Of a stretch of DNA of 64,000 bases, positions 1 to 11,901 are shown piece by piece. The stretch comes from Rhinopithecus roxellana. Its lineage: Eukaryota; Chordata; Mammalia; Primates; Cercopithecidae. Made by a program: the position numbers and the translations under genes. A model generated the notes under the pieces. The model saw only the letters and a list, made by a program, of their open reading frames with translations, was not told the DNA's origin and did no database searches. The first letter of the stretch is position 1, and every line of letters starts with the position of its first letter. Location of the stretch: the NCBI RefSeq assembly GCF_007565055.1, contig NC_044562.1, forward strand, positions 54,136,250-54,200,249. Direction: 5' to 3'.

Positions 1-216
1 CAGACTCAAGCCATCTTCCCACTTCAGCCCCCATAGTATCTGGGACAAGAGGCATCCACCACAACACTTCGTTAACTTTTTTTTTTTTTTAATTTTAGTA
101 GAGATGAGGTCTCACTATGTTCCCCAAACTGGTCTCAAACTCCTGAGCTCAAGGGATTCTCCCACCTCAGCCTCCCCAAGTGCTGGAATTACAGGCATTA
201 GTCACTGTGCCCAGCT
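1..216 (-). repeat. Alu fragment, cut by the window edge
   Basis: Antisense Alu: a T-run near 70-90, then 'tagtagagatgaggtctcactatgtt', 'cctcagcctcccc' and 'gtgctggaattacaggcattagtcactgtgcccagc' as the reverse complement of the Alu head. It is diverged from Alu consensus, so it is an old (AluJ/S) copy. The rest of the element lies before base 1. Confidence 0.9.
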
Positions 217-1960
217 GGAACTCAAAATATCTTGAATAGTCAAAGAAATCCTGAGCAAAAAGAACAATGCTGAAAGCATCACACTACCTGACTGCAAAAC
301 ATACTACAAACCTGTAATAGGCAAATCATCATGGCACTGGCAAAAAAAAGACACTTAGATAAATGAAACAAAATAAAAAACTCAGACTTATATGCATGAT
401 AAAAACCCCAGATTTATATCCAGATTTATATTCATGCATTTATAGCCAACTCATTTTTGACAAAAGTGCCAAGAACATGCAGTGGGGAAAGTATAGTCTC
501 TTCAATAAATATTACTGGGAAAACTGGATAAGCATATGTAGAAGAATAAAACTAGTCCTCTCTCAATATACATGAAAATCAAATCAAAATGTATTAAAGT
601 CTTAAACCTAAGAACTGAAACTTTGAAACTAATAGAAGAAAACAACTTTGGGAAAATGCTCCAGAATATTGGTCTGGGAAAAGATTTTTTTTTTCTTTCA
701 TGCAAGGTATCAAAGCACTGGCAATCAAAGCAAAAATAGACAAATGCCATTACAACAAGCTAAAAAGCTTCTGCATAGCAAACAATCAACAAAGTGAAGG
801 GACAACCAACAGAATGGGAGAAAATGTTTGCAAACTACCCATGTGACAAGGAATAAACAACCAGAATAAATAAATAGTTCAAAGAATTCAATAGCAAAAA
901 AACCCAAATAATCTAATTTTAAAATGGGCAAAAGACCTGAGTAGACATTTCTCAAAAGAAGATATGCAAATAGCCAACTGCCATATGAAAAAAAAAGTTC
1001 AACATTAGTAATTACCAGAAAAATGCAAATCAAAAGCATAATGAGATATCATCGTACTCCAGCTAAAATGGCTATTATAAAAAAGACATGTAAAAATAGA
1101 TGCTGGTGAGGATGTAGACAAAGGGCAACCCTTGAATACTGTTGGTGGGAATTTAAATTAGTACAGCCATTATGGAAAACTGTACGGAGGTTCCTCAAAA
1201 AGCTAAAAATAGAAGTACCATATACAGAAATTCTACTACTGAATACATACACAAATATATATATGTACACACACACACACACACACACACATATACTCAA
1301 GGGAGAGAGGTCAGTAAACTGAAGAGTCAACTGCACTGCCATGTTTATTGCAGCAAAATTCACAATAGTCAAACTATGGAATCAACCTAAGTGCACATCA
1401 ATGGATGAATGGATAAAGAACACGTGGCATAATGTATACAAATGGACTATTACTCAACCATAAGAAAGAATAAAATCCTGTCATTTGCAGAAACATAAAT
1501 GGAACCGGAGTTTATTAAGTGAAATAAGCCAAACACAGAAAGACAAATATCGTATGTTCTCACTCATATGTGGAAGCTAGAAAGGTGGATCTCATAAAGA
1601 GAGAGAGTTAAGATTGATAGTTACCAGAGGCAAGGAACGCTAGGGGTGAGGGGGGATGAAGAGAGGTCGATTAATAGGTACAAATATATAGCTTGATAAA
1701 AGAAATAAAATGCAGTATTTGATAGATCAGTAAGGTGACTATAGCTTACAATAATCTACGGTATATTTCAAAAAGGCTAGAAGAGAATAATTTGAGTTGT
1801 TCTAGCATATAAGAAAATGTATAAGGTAATGGATATCCCAATTACACTGACTCGATATTTACAAATTATATGAATATACTAAGTTATCACATATACCTGA
1901 AAAAGATATACTTCTATTATGTACCAAAAATATAGTTCTAAAATAAACAAATAAATAAAA
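217..1960 (+). mobile_element. Old L1 3' portion (ORF2 end and 3' UTR), decayed
   Basis: Sense-strand L1. The end of ORF2 is recognisable from the 'catcacactacctgactgcaaa' region through 'tagacatttctcaaaagaagatatgcaaatagcc' and 'atggctattataaaaaagac' to the 3' UTR, which ends in A-rich 'aaataaacaaataaataaaatt'. The frame is broken many times, so it makes no protein. A (CA)n tract sits inside at 1267-1292. Divergence from the young L1 copies in this window implies an old primate or mammalian subfamily (L1PB/L1MA type). The 5' truncation point near 217 abuts the Alu. Confidence 0.85.
1267..1292 (+). repeat. (CA)n microsatellite inside the old L1
   Basis: About 13 uninterrupted CA dinucleotides flanked by ATAT-rich sequence. 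Confidence 0.95.
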
Positions 1961-3202
1961 TTCTGTCAGGCACTCATGAGACGAGTATCTTCGATTTTAG
2001 TCAGGTGTTCACACTTCAAAGAAGTCTATTAGATATTTGGATAACTTCAGTTGATAGCTCTGTTTTCACATAGATATTCCAGAAAACAGAGTCCAAGGCA
2101 AACCTTTTACACTAAGATGCAATCTCAGTATGACTAGAGTAGTGGTAAAAGACAACTGAAGCAGGAAAGGAGGGGAAGCTAACATGAGGTAGTGTGTTAC
2201 CAAGCTGACCTTGGCTTCACAAACAAGCACAGCTGGTTTCTTAGCTACCCACATGATCTTCCAAACAGGTCATGGGGTATCACCATGTCTCAGTACCATT
2301 CATGAAGAGCAGAGAGGAGAGGAAAGAAAGGAGAGACATTTAAATGTCAACAACTCCTAGGATCCAGTTCTTATTGATCAACGGTCATTTTAGGAAGTCT
2401 TAACCCTCTGTACTTCCAAGTCGTGTTACTCAGCTTCCACTAAGTCCAGAAGTTGGTGGAAGAGCTAGAGGCTTTGTGATTATTGCTGCTGCTGTGGATG
2501 CTAAGACAAAGAAGAAAAGTGAAGGTGAGAGCAAGAGACAAAGAAAGAGGGAGAACAGGAGAAGTGAGTGAGTGAGACAGAGAGAAAGACAGAGAGAGAC
2601 AGAGAGATCAGAGTAGGGACTCAGGCCTTCAAACTTCCCAGCCTTTTTGCACCTCTTTTGCTGCAGTCAGGTATGCTACACGCTACAATCCATTATTAGA
2701 TGACAGTCTGACAACTATGCACTTGAAAACTGAATGTCCTCTCCTTCTTGTGTCTCTTCCCCTGAAGGACTCCCAAATTGCATTGTCTAGATTTTAGAGC
2801 TGCTATGGCTCTTGCAGAGGCAGGAGTAAAGAAGGACAAGGTGGCCTGCTAAAGCAGTCATGACAGTGTTCCAGGCCATGGAGCAAGTGATCCATGGGCT
2901 GACAGGTCAGTTGAGAATCAGCCATGCCAAGGTACCGTGACAGCAGCTGCTGGGCATCAAGGGAAGGTCACGGATAAGCTGCTGGAGGGTGCAGGGTGGT
3001 ATAGAATGGCTGCTCATAAAGCTTCTTAACATAGGGAAGTTGTGACTCAAAGACATACTGGCACAAAAGAAAAAGTGCAACTTGGAGGAGATGAAGTAGC
3101 AAATTTAAATTTAAAGAATCTGAGCAGTCACATAAATTAGGGACACTGTACCCTCTTTTAAAGATGTGTTAAAGGGATTATGATTTATTTATCTAACATG
3201 GT
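1961..3202. other. Unassigned non-coding stretch with a purine-rich tract
   Basis: No long ORF and no recognised repeat. A GA-rich tract (about 2505-2610, mixed GAGA/AGAGAG and GTGAGTGAG) stands out. The piece 2780-3060 is richer in G and C than its surroundings and has no repeat signature I know; its reading frames are broken. Confidence 0.5.
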
Positions 3203-3310
3203 CTCTTAGTCTGTTCACTTTGCAATAATAAAATACCTTAGATTGGGTAATTTATAAACAATGGAAACTGCAAAATCCAAAATCAAGGTACCATTGAGGT
3301 GCTTCTGCTG

Positions 3311-3371
3311 CTTCTTCTTCTTCTTCTTCTTCTTCTTCTTCTTCTTCTTCTTCTTCTTCTTCTTCTTCTTC

Positions 3372-3415
<44 letters not shown>
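3311..3415. repeat. Compound microsatellite (CTT)n-(ATT)n
   Basis: About 21 CTT units (3311-3373) followed by about 13 TTA/ATT units (3375-3415), directly at the poly-T side of an antisense Alu. The obvious origin is expansion of the Alu A-tail. Confidence 0.97.
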
Positions 3416-3702
3416 GAGATGAAGTGTCACTTTGTTACTTAAGCTGCAGTGCAGTGGGGCAATCTTAGCTCACTGCAACTTCTGCCTCCCAGGTTCAGGT
3501 GATTCTCCTGCCTCAGCCTCCCGAGTAGATGAGATTACAGGCCTGTGCCACCACACTCAGCTATTTTTTTTTTTAATTTGTAGTAGAGACAGGGTTTCAT
3601 CATGTTGGTCAGGCTGGTCTCGAACTTCTGATCTCAAGTGATTCACCCTCCTCGGCCTTCCAAAGTTCTGGGATAACAGGTGTGACCCACTGCGCCCCAC
3701 GT
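3416..3702 (-). repeat. Alu (AluS/J type), antisense
   Basis: Full antisense Alu: 'gagatgaagtgtcactttgtt', 'ctcactgcaacttctgcctccc', 'gtagtagagacagggtttcatcatgttgg', ending 'gtgacccactgcgcccca'. It interrupts the MaLR LTR. Diverged, with no cercopithecid-specific diagnostic bases. Confidence 0.93.
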
Positions 3703-3945
3703 GAAGAGTTTAAATGAGAGCCAGGTCCTCATACATGGTGACTTCTGGGTGTTCTCAAATGGTGCAAGGGAAGAAGAAGCTCCTTCAGGCCTCTTTTATA
3801 AGGACAACAATACCATCCATGAGGGTGGAGCCCTTGTGCCCTTATCACCTTCCAAGAACTCCACCTTTGAATTCCATCACATTGGGGGTTGTTTCAACAT
3901 GTGAGTTTGGAGGAGGCACAAACATTCAGACCACAGCACACAGTC

Positions 3946-6900
3946 ATTCCCACATTTGTTTTATCAGTATTTCATAATTGCTCTAATAATTTCTATGCCT
4001 GTTATGAAACTGTCCCAAAAAAGCACCATAATTTTATATCTAAATGCATTTTTTGGAGATAAGTGGAAGTTCAAAATCAATTCATAGATTTATTCAAAGC
4101 AAATATTCTAGTAAATGTTTGTTCCCTAGAGTGAAAACAGTAGGTATAAATTATTCCGGGGAAGGGCGGGCTCACTTATAACTTATTATTCCAGATGATA
4201 GATTCATGGCAGAATTGTCTAGGTGTATGTTTTACTGTGGAGTATTAGACTTTGTGTACTTGGAAAGAAGAGTTTAAAGATACTGCAACATGCATGAAAT
4301 TTGAAAGTTTTGAAAGTACTGATATATGGATCCTTAGGTAAAATATGCAGTTTATTAAAGTGTTTTTTTTTTTTTAACACACCATAAGACAGAATGTGAG
4401 GAAATAACTGGAAACAAACTTATGCTACGGATCACTTTAAAATCCAAGACAAATAACACTGTGCTCCTAGTGTGTATCTGGGGATCAGTCCATCTTCAAC
4501 CTTAATCGCTTATACCTTCGACAACAACAGTCACATGTGAAGAGAAATCAGCATCAGAATTAATAATTTCAGTCATAAAGCAAACATTCACTCACCCACA
4601 GTCAAGAGATTTTACACACAAGGGCCTGAAAATAGACCCAGGTTTTGAAGAGAAAGACTGTAAATGGCACAGGTTCTCTCACTAACTCTCCATTGCCGAG
4701 TATTAATAGAGGTTTTGTATATAATGAATTGGCATTACTGCCTGATGTGAATAGGTAGATGGTGCCTATAATCATAATCATAGTTTTAATAAAAATTATA
4801 ATACTAACTATAACTATGGAGCTCTTATGTCTATTACTTTGCAAAGTACTTTGTATAACTTACCTACTTCCTGCTCACATAACCAGTAAAATAGGTACTA
4901 CTGCTACCCCCATTATATAACAAAGAAAACAGATGTTTCGAGAGTTTATAGACTTGGCCAGAAATGCAGAAAAATGGGCAGAACCATGACCAAAATTAGG
5001 GCTGCTAGACTCCAGAATCTGAGCTGCTCAAGCAGATTTATGAGCATATGGTGCATATGTGTTAGCAGCTGAGAAACTTGGGAAGAGTTAGAAAATGCTA
5101 AAAAAGAAAGTGATGCCTGAGGATAAATACTTCCTTTTTCACAGAAGATACTGGCAGAATTGGCACATACACTGTGCCCCACACAAGTTTCTTTTATTAT
5201 GGGTTGATACTTGTGAAGGCAAGCAGCCACCTAAATATCATCACCACCCTCATTGAATGAGCTCCCAACTTGTGTTTGGCAGGCAAGGACATGCTAGGAC
5301 AAGAGGAAGTACACATGCAGCTGTAGAAAGATGTTTTTCCTTTGTGTAAAAAGGCCCACATGCATTCTGATCAGTAATGTTAAAAATCCAGCTTATATAT
5401 ACATTTAGGTATAGTAAATTTTAAAAAAATACATGGTGTTACCTATCTCACAAAGAGTTAACAATTAGGCTGCAGGAAAAGTAGGAATGTAGCTGGAAGT
5501 CAGGAAAAACTCAACTTAGATAGTGTCATGATTCCCTTTCTCTTGCACTTCTGCTTTACTTTGTATCATTTTCGGTGTGCTTTTTGCTTCTGGGTGACTG
5601 ACTTCATCTATAAGGTAGAACAATATGGCCACTAAGAGCTTTTGATTACAGTATCTTGGTATCTGATTACAGTATCTTTAAATTATTGGGGAAGAATGCT
5701 GATTGGCACTGTTTGGGCAAGTGCCCACCCTAGAATAATTAACTATAGACTTGTTTATTGAAGGTTTTGCATAGATTAAATCTAGCTCCAGAGTTTCTTC
5801 CCAAGTGGAAGTGTCAGTGAACGGGACTCACTCTATCTAGAAATCTGAGGCAACTCTGAAGTTTCTGGAAACACAAATCTATCCCCTGCTCTGGTGGGTC
5901 TCCAGAAGTCTTGTCAGGGCTTTCAAGACTAGGTATTTCCAATAGATGCCATAACCCTCTACCCATCACCAGCACCACTACAGAGAATGACCACCAGCCA
6001 CCACTCTTGTCCTTATTGCTTTTGCAAAAGCTCGACATTTGGCAGCAAAACACTGCATTTGGCATTTTCCTATAATATTCCTATGGAACAAGCTGGTAGA
6101 CTTGCCTATCAAAGATATAGATTCCTGACACCTGAGAAGATAAAAGAGAAAGTGCCCAAAACAGGTAAGGTACAGTAGTAGTTGTATTTCTGGTAAGATT
6201 TGGAGTGTGGACGTTGTCTGTTCTCTGTCTCTCTGTCTCTCCCTCCCTCCCATCCTTTGTCCTCTCTCTTCTTCCTAACGTTCAACTTTCCTCTCCCTTT
6301 TTCTGAAATGGCTTCCTAAATTCCTTGAGCTTATTTTCTCTATTCTGTCAAAGCAGTCCCAATGATAAGGAGCAATATTCCTTCAATTTTTGTAAGTGAG
6401 TCCAAACAACATTTAAATATTGCTGAATATTTAGGAAAGAATTTAGACTAGTAGGCAAAGTGTTAATATTTAAAGCTATTAAGTTACTTCTGAATTGGTT
6501 AATTAGTACGGTTACCTCATTTTTCTGTAAAAATGAGACTGAACAAATGTACCACGCATTTTTTTTTCCTCTGGGACCTATTAAAATACATAGGCATTTA
6601 ACTTCTACAAGATAATAATGTTGCCTGATAATGTCATCCTGACAGGAACAGTAAACATCTCTACGAGAATACTCTGCAGATTTCTTAATGCATAATCAAA
6701 ATTATTGTTACCTAATTAAAGTATGTTTTGGAACATGAACTGAAGGATAAACTACTAGGATAAGAAAGCAGGAAAAAGCAATGTGCTATTTCTTAAGCAA
6801 GAAGCCAAAGAGAAAATGCAGTAGAGGATCTTTGCTGATCTAGCAAAAGGTCTTGGTATGTGATATATTATGATGTTGTTAGGCTTTTATCTATCAGGCC

Positions 6901-7415
6901 AATAAAAAAGTAATCATTGAGGGAAATGTAGTAACCATGATTCATGTAATAATGTTAAAATATAACTTTCATACACTTTTGGTTTTCTGCTCATATGCAA
7001 GATTTTGTCTAACCCTAAAAGTGCTTCTTTAAGAAATCTAAATTTCTTAAACAATCTAAAGCAAGCTATGGATTTTCACAGCATGAGGATTTTTGCCTAA
7101 TTAAATAATACTTTAATATTCCCCACAAGCCAATAAAATAACAGAATTCTAAAGGACGCCAAGGAGATTGAAGGATCTGTGACCTGTCCTATTATAATCA
7201 GTGCTTAATGAATGGCTATTTATTATCCTATCGATATCACTCTGCATGAGGTTAAGCCATTTGATTGTATTTTCCCATGTTCTACATTGCATTAAAAATA
7301 CATTGTGTCAGACCCCTGGTGCTGTGAAATTTATTCCATCAGCGCATAGGTTTGACCAGACAAGTGCTTTGAATATACTGATGAATATTTGTCTAACTGT
7401 CATTACATGACCTAC
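3946..7415. other. Mostly unique DNA downstream of the last THSD7-like exon seen
   Basis: AT-rich non-coding sequence, presumably intronic to the minus-strand THSD7B-like gene. I searched both strands for the next expected thrombospondin exons (Cys- and Trp-rich frames with a GT donor) and saw none, so they probably lie before base 1. Small features: T-run at 4361-4375, a MIR at 4810-4990, CT-rich 6225-6300, and a short repeated 'gattacagtatctt' at 5643-5680. The remainder shows nothing I can name. Confidence 0.5.
4810..4990 (+). repeat. MIR SINE
   Basis: Contains the MIR core layout: 'actttgcaaagtactttgtataactta', 'ctgctacccccattatataacaaagaaaacagatg' and 'agagtttatagacttggcc' in the right order and spacing. 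Strongly diverged. Confidence 0.65.
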
Positions 7416-7561
7416 CTCCAATTTACATGCAGGCCAGTTGCCAAGGACCCAGATGTAGCAGGGGGTCACTGGGCAGGTTCTCTGCTGGGTAAGCTCTGTG
7501 GGGCATGGCCATCCTTCTCCTTGGGTTGGCATAATGATAAATCAAGCCCGGCTCATTCAAC
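7416..7561 (-). pseudogene. THSD7B: THSD7B-like TSP1 exon with two in-frame TGA stops
   Basis: Exon of 146 nt. Acceptor 'tcattttag|gt' and donor 'ttggag|gtaggt' are both good, and the entry phase (2 bases needed) fits the upstream exon's donor at 22251. In that frame the codons run Gly, TGA, Met, Ser, Arg, Ala, TGA, Phe, Ile, Ile, then 'MPTQGEG', 'PCPTELTQQRTCPVTPCY' and 'WVLGNWPACKLE'. The stops are at 7559-7557 and 7544-7542, where I expect Arg in both places in a working THSD7B, so both look like CGA-to-TGA (CpG decay). A third such change is probable at 7511-7509 (Trp where Arg is expected after GEG). Downstream of the stops the frame is open and the family cysteines are kept, so decay is recent. 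Alternatives are a sequencing error (unlikely at two sites), a polymorphic allele, or use of the internal acceptor described in the findings. Confidence 0.75.
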
Positions 7562-7854
7562 CTAAAATGATAAGGGAGGTGTCAGCTTTTCAGTTAGTCT
7601 GGCTAGGAAAGGGACCTGAAGAACAGAACGTTGCCTTATACATGTAAGTCTTCATTTTAATAGACTGAACTCTGTCCTATTCCACTTTTAGTTTTTCTGT
7701 CATTTTCATTTAGAGTTCTATAGAGATGCAGGCTATCTAGGTTTTCACAATGCTTAAAGGATCTGAAATTCTGTCTTCTACTTCTTTTAGTCTTCAAAGT
7801 ACAAACTTTCTATTGTTGCCAAGTAGACTGATCTTGTAAACATTGGTAGACTGT

Positions 7855-8975
7855 TAATTCATTTAATAAATATTTATTTATTAAGCTCTAGCATGATCAA
7901 GGCATCCTGTAGTGTGTTAGGGTAAAATAAAATTGCCAGATGTATTTTCTACCATCAAATACCTCATATTTTAAGACAGGATTACAAATACTAAACCCAA
8001 ATAGTAAGCATTGCCTCTTCTGTGAGGCAATGAGCATAAGCATGAACATAAGCAAGTAAGGCAAAAATCACATAGTCCAAATTATCCTAAAAAATTCCCT
8101 AGGAAGGTGCTACCCCAAGGTCCCAATAGTGTCTTTCAATGAATTCAAAACAGATAATTTTATCAGAGGTTTAGAACAAATTTATTTCTTCACTGAGCAC
8201 AAGATAGAGTTGTTGGCTTGGATGAAGGAACCAAGATGTTTAAAAAACATATGTGCAGATACCAGCCTCCTGTTCTGCAATGAAAGACAATTGATTAGTA
8301 AAACTGGCTCAGGAAACAGCAGTGCTCCCATATCGTCTTCTGCCCTCTCCTAGGCATTAGGTCATCAGCTCATCAAGTGGAATAGTGATGGAATAATCTA
8401 CATTATTGGTTTGTGCTTCTCTTTGTCTCTCTCTTGCACTCGTTCACTCTCACTCTCTCATTCCTACTCACTCTGGTTCTTTCTGATGAAGTACTCAGCA
8501 CATATAATTTAATTACTACTAGTTATTTATGAATATGATGGACTCCCAATGTTGTTATAAAGTTAATTATGTAATTGTATTTGTGATAAATGTTAAAAGA
8601 AAGACAGCATTCTGTGGAAGCATGAATTGGAATGGCAGCCCACTTTGAGAAGGAACCAGAGGTCACTGCCATGAGCAGTGGAACTTTAAGTAGAAATCTG
8701 AAAAGACGCAAGTCAGACATGATGTGCAGACAGAATGGGCCACACAGAGTGAAGAGTTGGTGAGGCACAAAGAATCACATGTCTGAGGACCTGACAGAAG
8801 CCAGTGCAGCTGGAGCAGAGAGTGACAGTGCAAAGGGCTTGAGAAAATGTTGTTAAAGCTATTACAAGCAGAGTCTTTTAGTTGATGTCAAAGATTCTAC
8901 ATTTATATCCTAAGAGAAATGGAAAGCTAGTGAGGACTTCAATTCTAGATAGAATTCACTTGAAAGCCTTGGATA
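7855..8975 (-). mobile_element. L2 LINE 3' region, antisense
   Basis: Starts 'ttaattcatttaataaatatttattta', the reverse complement of the typical L2 3' end, and continues at 8690-8960 with 'agagtgaagagttggtgag', 'gacagaagccagtgcagctggagcagagagtgacagtg', 'tacatttatatcctaagagaaatggaaagc' in L2 antisense order. Very diverged; edges uncertain and the middle part weak. Confidence 0.6.
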
Positions 8976-9299
8976 GAAACAATTACAGATACCTTCAAGT
9001 TTAGTGATAAGTAAGGGTGACTCACACTTTCAAAGAACTAGACCTCTTACCATCCATCAGAAAATTATCATAGATTTGGTGGTAAACGAACTCTCTGAGA
9101 ATATCCTTGAAGAAAACTAGGGGGTTCTAATCACTGGCTTCTAAATTCCTTAAGGTTTATACTTCCGTGGCTAACATGGTACTTCACAGACATTAAGTAA
9201 AGTGGACTACATGTTTAATTTATATTTTCATAAATTATTGATGTGATATTGTTATATGCAAATATGTGATGATATAATAATATCAATATATTGATTGAG

Positions 9300-9530
9300 C
9301 TGGTACCATATGTTAGGCAATATTTTCAACACTTCATATGCATGGACTCATTGAATAGTGATAACAACCCAAGAGGAAAATTCTACTGTTCTCCCATATT
9401 ATAGATGACAAAACTGGGGCTCAGAGAATTTAAGTCACTTGTTTGGGTTTAAAAAACAAACAAACAAAGTAGGCTGCAGAACAAGATTCAAAGCAGTTTT
9501 ACTCTAGTAGCTGCTTCATTAATCATGCTT
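9300..9530 (+). repeat. MIR SINE
   Basis: Clear MIR core: 'cttcatatgcatggactcattgaatag', 'ccatattatagatgacaaaactggggctcagagaatttaagtcacttg', then 'gtaggctgcagaacaagattcaaa'. Confidence 0.85.
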
Positions 9531-9615
9531 CTGGGTAGACATGAGCAAGACAGCAAAGACAGCTACCTAGTTAAGTCTTTCTATAGGAGACATATAAGGA
9601 ATTTTAGATGGTAGT

Positions 9616-9968
9616 TGTATTAATTCATTTTCATGCTGCTGATAAGACATACTCAAGACTGAGAAGAAATAGAGGCTCAATTAGACTTATAGTTCCACAT
9701 GGCTGGGGAGGCCTCAGAATCATGGTGGGAGGTGAAAGGCACTTCTTACATGGCAGTGGCAAGAGAAAAATGAGGAAGAAGCAAAAGTGGAAACCCCTGA
9801 TAAATCCATCAGAACTCATGAGACTTATTCACAATTACAAGAATAGCATGGGAAAGACTGGCCCCCATGATTCAGTTACCTCTCCCTGGGTCCCTCCTAC
9901 AACACATGGGAATTCTGGAGATAAAATTCAAGTTGAGATTTGGGTGGGGACACAACCAAACCATATCA
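9616..9968 (-). repeat. THE1 LTR (3' LTR of the provirus, left copy)
   Basis: 353 bases, from 'tgtattaattcattttcatgctg' to 'aaccaaaccatatca', followed directly by the reverse-complemented polypurine tract 'ttctgcccccggcccctcc', which places this as the 3' LTR of the antisense element. Confidence 0.92.
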
Positions 9969-11547
9969 TTCTGCCCCCGGCCCCTCCAAATCTCATGTCT
10001 TCACATTTCAAAACCAATCATGGCTCCCCAACAGTTCCCCAAAGTCTTAACTCATTTCAGCATTATCCCAAAAGTCCACAGTCCAAAGTCTCATCTGAGA
10101 CAAGGCAATTCCCTTCTGCTTATGAGCCTGTAAAATCAAAAGCAAGCTAGTTGCTTCCTAGACACAATAAAGGTATGGGTATTGGATAAATACAGCCATT
10201 CCAAATGGAGAACTTGGCAAAAATAAAGGGGTTACGTGGCCCATGCAAGTCCAAAATTCAGTGGGGCAGTCAAATTTTAAAGCTCCAAAATGATCTCCTG
10301 TGATTCCATGTCTCAATTTCACATCACACTAATGCAAAAGGTGAGTTCCCATGGTCTTGGGCAGTTCCATCCCTGTGGCTTTGCAGGGTATAGCCTCCCT
10401 CTTGCTTGCTTTCATGGGCTAGCGTTGAGTGTCTGCAGCTTTCCCAGGCACATGGTGCAAGCTGTCAGTGGATCTACCATTCATGGTGATGGAGAATGAT
10501 GGCCCTCTTCTCACAGCTCCACTAGGCAGCATCCCACTAGGGACTGTATGTGGGGGCTCCAACCCATGTTTCCCTTCCACACTGCCCTAGCAGAGGTTCT
10601 CCATGGGGGCCCTGCCCCTGGAGCAAATTTTTGCCTGGGCATCCAGGCGTTTCCATATATCTTCTGAAATCTAGGCAGAGGTTCACAAACCTCAATTCTT
10701 GACTTCTTTGCACCCGCAAGCTCAACGCCACATGGAAGCTGCCAAGGCTTGGGGCTTCCACACTCTGAAGCCACAGCCCGAGCTTTATGTCAGCCCCTTT
10801 CAGTCATAGCTGGAGCAGCTGGGACACAGGGCACCAAGTCCCTAGGCTACACACATCATGGGCACCCTGGGCCTGGCCAACTAAACCACTTTTCCTGCTG
10901 GGCCTCCAGGCTGTGATGGGAGGGCCTGCTGTGAATTTATCTGACATGCCGTGAAGACATTTTCCCCTTGGTCTTGGGAATTAACATTAGAGTCCTTTCT
11001 ACTTATGCAAATTTCTGCAGCTGGCTTGAATTTCTCCTCAAAAAAATATGGCTTTTTCTTTTCTACTGTATCGTCAGGCTGCGAATTTTTCTGAACTTTT
11101 ATGCTCTGTTTCTGTTTTAAAATGGAATGCTTTTAACAGCACGCAAGTCACATCTTGAATGCTTTGCTGCTTAGAAATTTCTTCCACCAGGTACCCTAAA
11201 TCATCTCTCTCAAGTTCGAAGTTTCACAAATCTCTAGAGCAGGGGCAAAATATCACCAGTCTCTTTACTAAAACATAGCAAGAGTCACCTTTGCTCTGGC
11301 TCCCAACGAGTTCCTCATCTCCATCTGAGACCACCTCAGCCTGAACTTTATTGTTGTTATCACTATCAGCATTTTTGTCAAAGCCATTCTACACATCTCT
11401 AGAAGGTTCAAAACTTTCCCACATTTTCCTGTCTTCTTCTGAGCCCTCCAAACTGTTCCAACCTCTGCCTGTTACCTACTTCCAAAGTCGCTTCCACATT
11501 TTTGGGTATCTTTCTAGCAGCGCCCCAATGTACTGGTATCAATTTAC

Positions 11548-11901
11548 TGTATTAATCTGTTTTCACACTGCTGATAAAGACATAACCAAGACTGGGAAGA
11601 AAAAGATGTTTAATTAGACTTACAGTTCCATGTGGTGGGGAGGCCTCAGAATCATGGTGGGAGGTGAAAGTCACTACTTACATGGCAGTAACAAGAGAAA
11701 AATGAGAAAGAAGCAAAAGCGGAAACCCCTGATAAACTCATCAGATCTCGTGAGACTTATTCACTATCATGAGAATAGCACAGGAAAGACTGGCCCCCAT
11801 GATTCAGTTACCTCCCCCTGGGTCCCTCCTACAACACATGGGAATTCTGGGAGATACAATTCAAGTTGAGATTTGGTTGGGGACACAGCCAAACCATATT
11901 A
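11548..11901 (-). repeat. THE1 LTR (5' LTR of the provirus, right copy)
   Basis: 354 bases, from 'tgtattaatctgttttcacactg' to 'gccaaaccatatta'. Nearly collinear with the left LTR with scattered substitutions, as expected for a pair identical at insertion that then drifted. Confidence 0.92.

Larger units (their letters stand above)
3203..3945 (-). mobile_element. MaLR (MST/MLT1-type) solo LTR split by an Alu
   Basis: Left piece 3203-3310 reads 'ggtctcttagtctgttcac...aaataccttagattgggtaatttataaac', the reverse complement of the end of an MST-type LTR. Right piece 3703-3945 continues with 'aagaagctccttcaggcctc...aaggac' and 'catgagggtggagccctt'. Between them sit an Alu and its tail-derived microsatellites. 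Antisense orientation. The family call is by eye; MLT1 is the alternative. Confidence 0.65.
9616..11901 (-). mobile_element. Complete THE1 (ERVL-MaLR) provirus, inactive
   Basis: LTR-internal-LTR structure in antisense: LTR 9616-9968, internal 9969-11547, LTR 11548-11901. Both LTRs begin 'tgtattaat' and end 'ccatat(c/t)a', the reverse complement of the THE1 ends. The host duplication is GTAGT at 9611-9615 and GTGGT at 11902-11906, one mismatch. MaLR elements carry only a gag-derived internal region and have no polymerase of their own; here every frame is broken (longest open stretches under about 120 codons), so it codes for nothing. It sits in the THSD7B-like intron in the same orientation as the gene. 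Confidence 0.92.

Noticed and set aside
1267..1292. Short CA and other tandem runs as CRISPR-like arrays
   Set aside because: Simple dinucleotide or trinucleotide repeats without spacers, in a primate genome.
5814..6253. Overlapping antisense frames considered as the next THSD7B exon
   Set aside because: Looked for the expected Cys-rich TSP1 pattern and a donor in phase; the match was not convincing, so no exon is called.
9608..10150. 180-codon open frame on +
   Set aside because: Lies in reverse orientation across the THE1 LTR and internal region; chance antisense frame.
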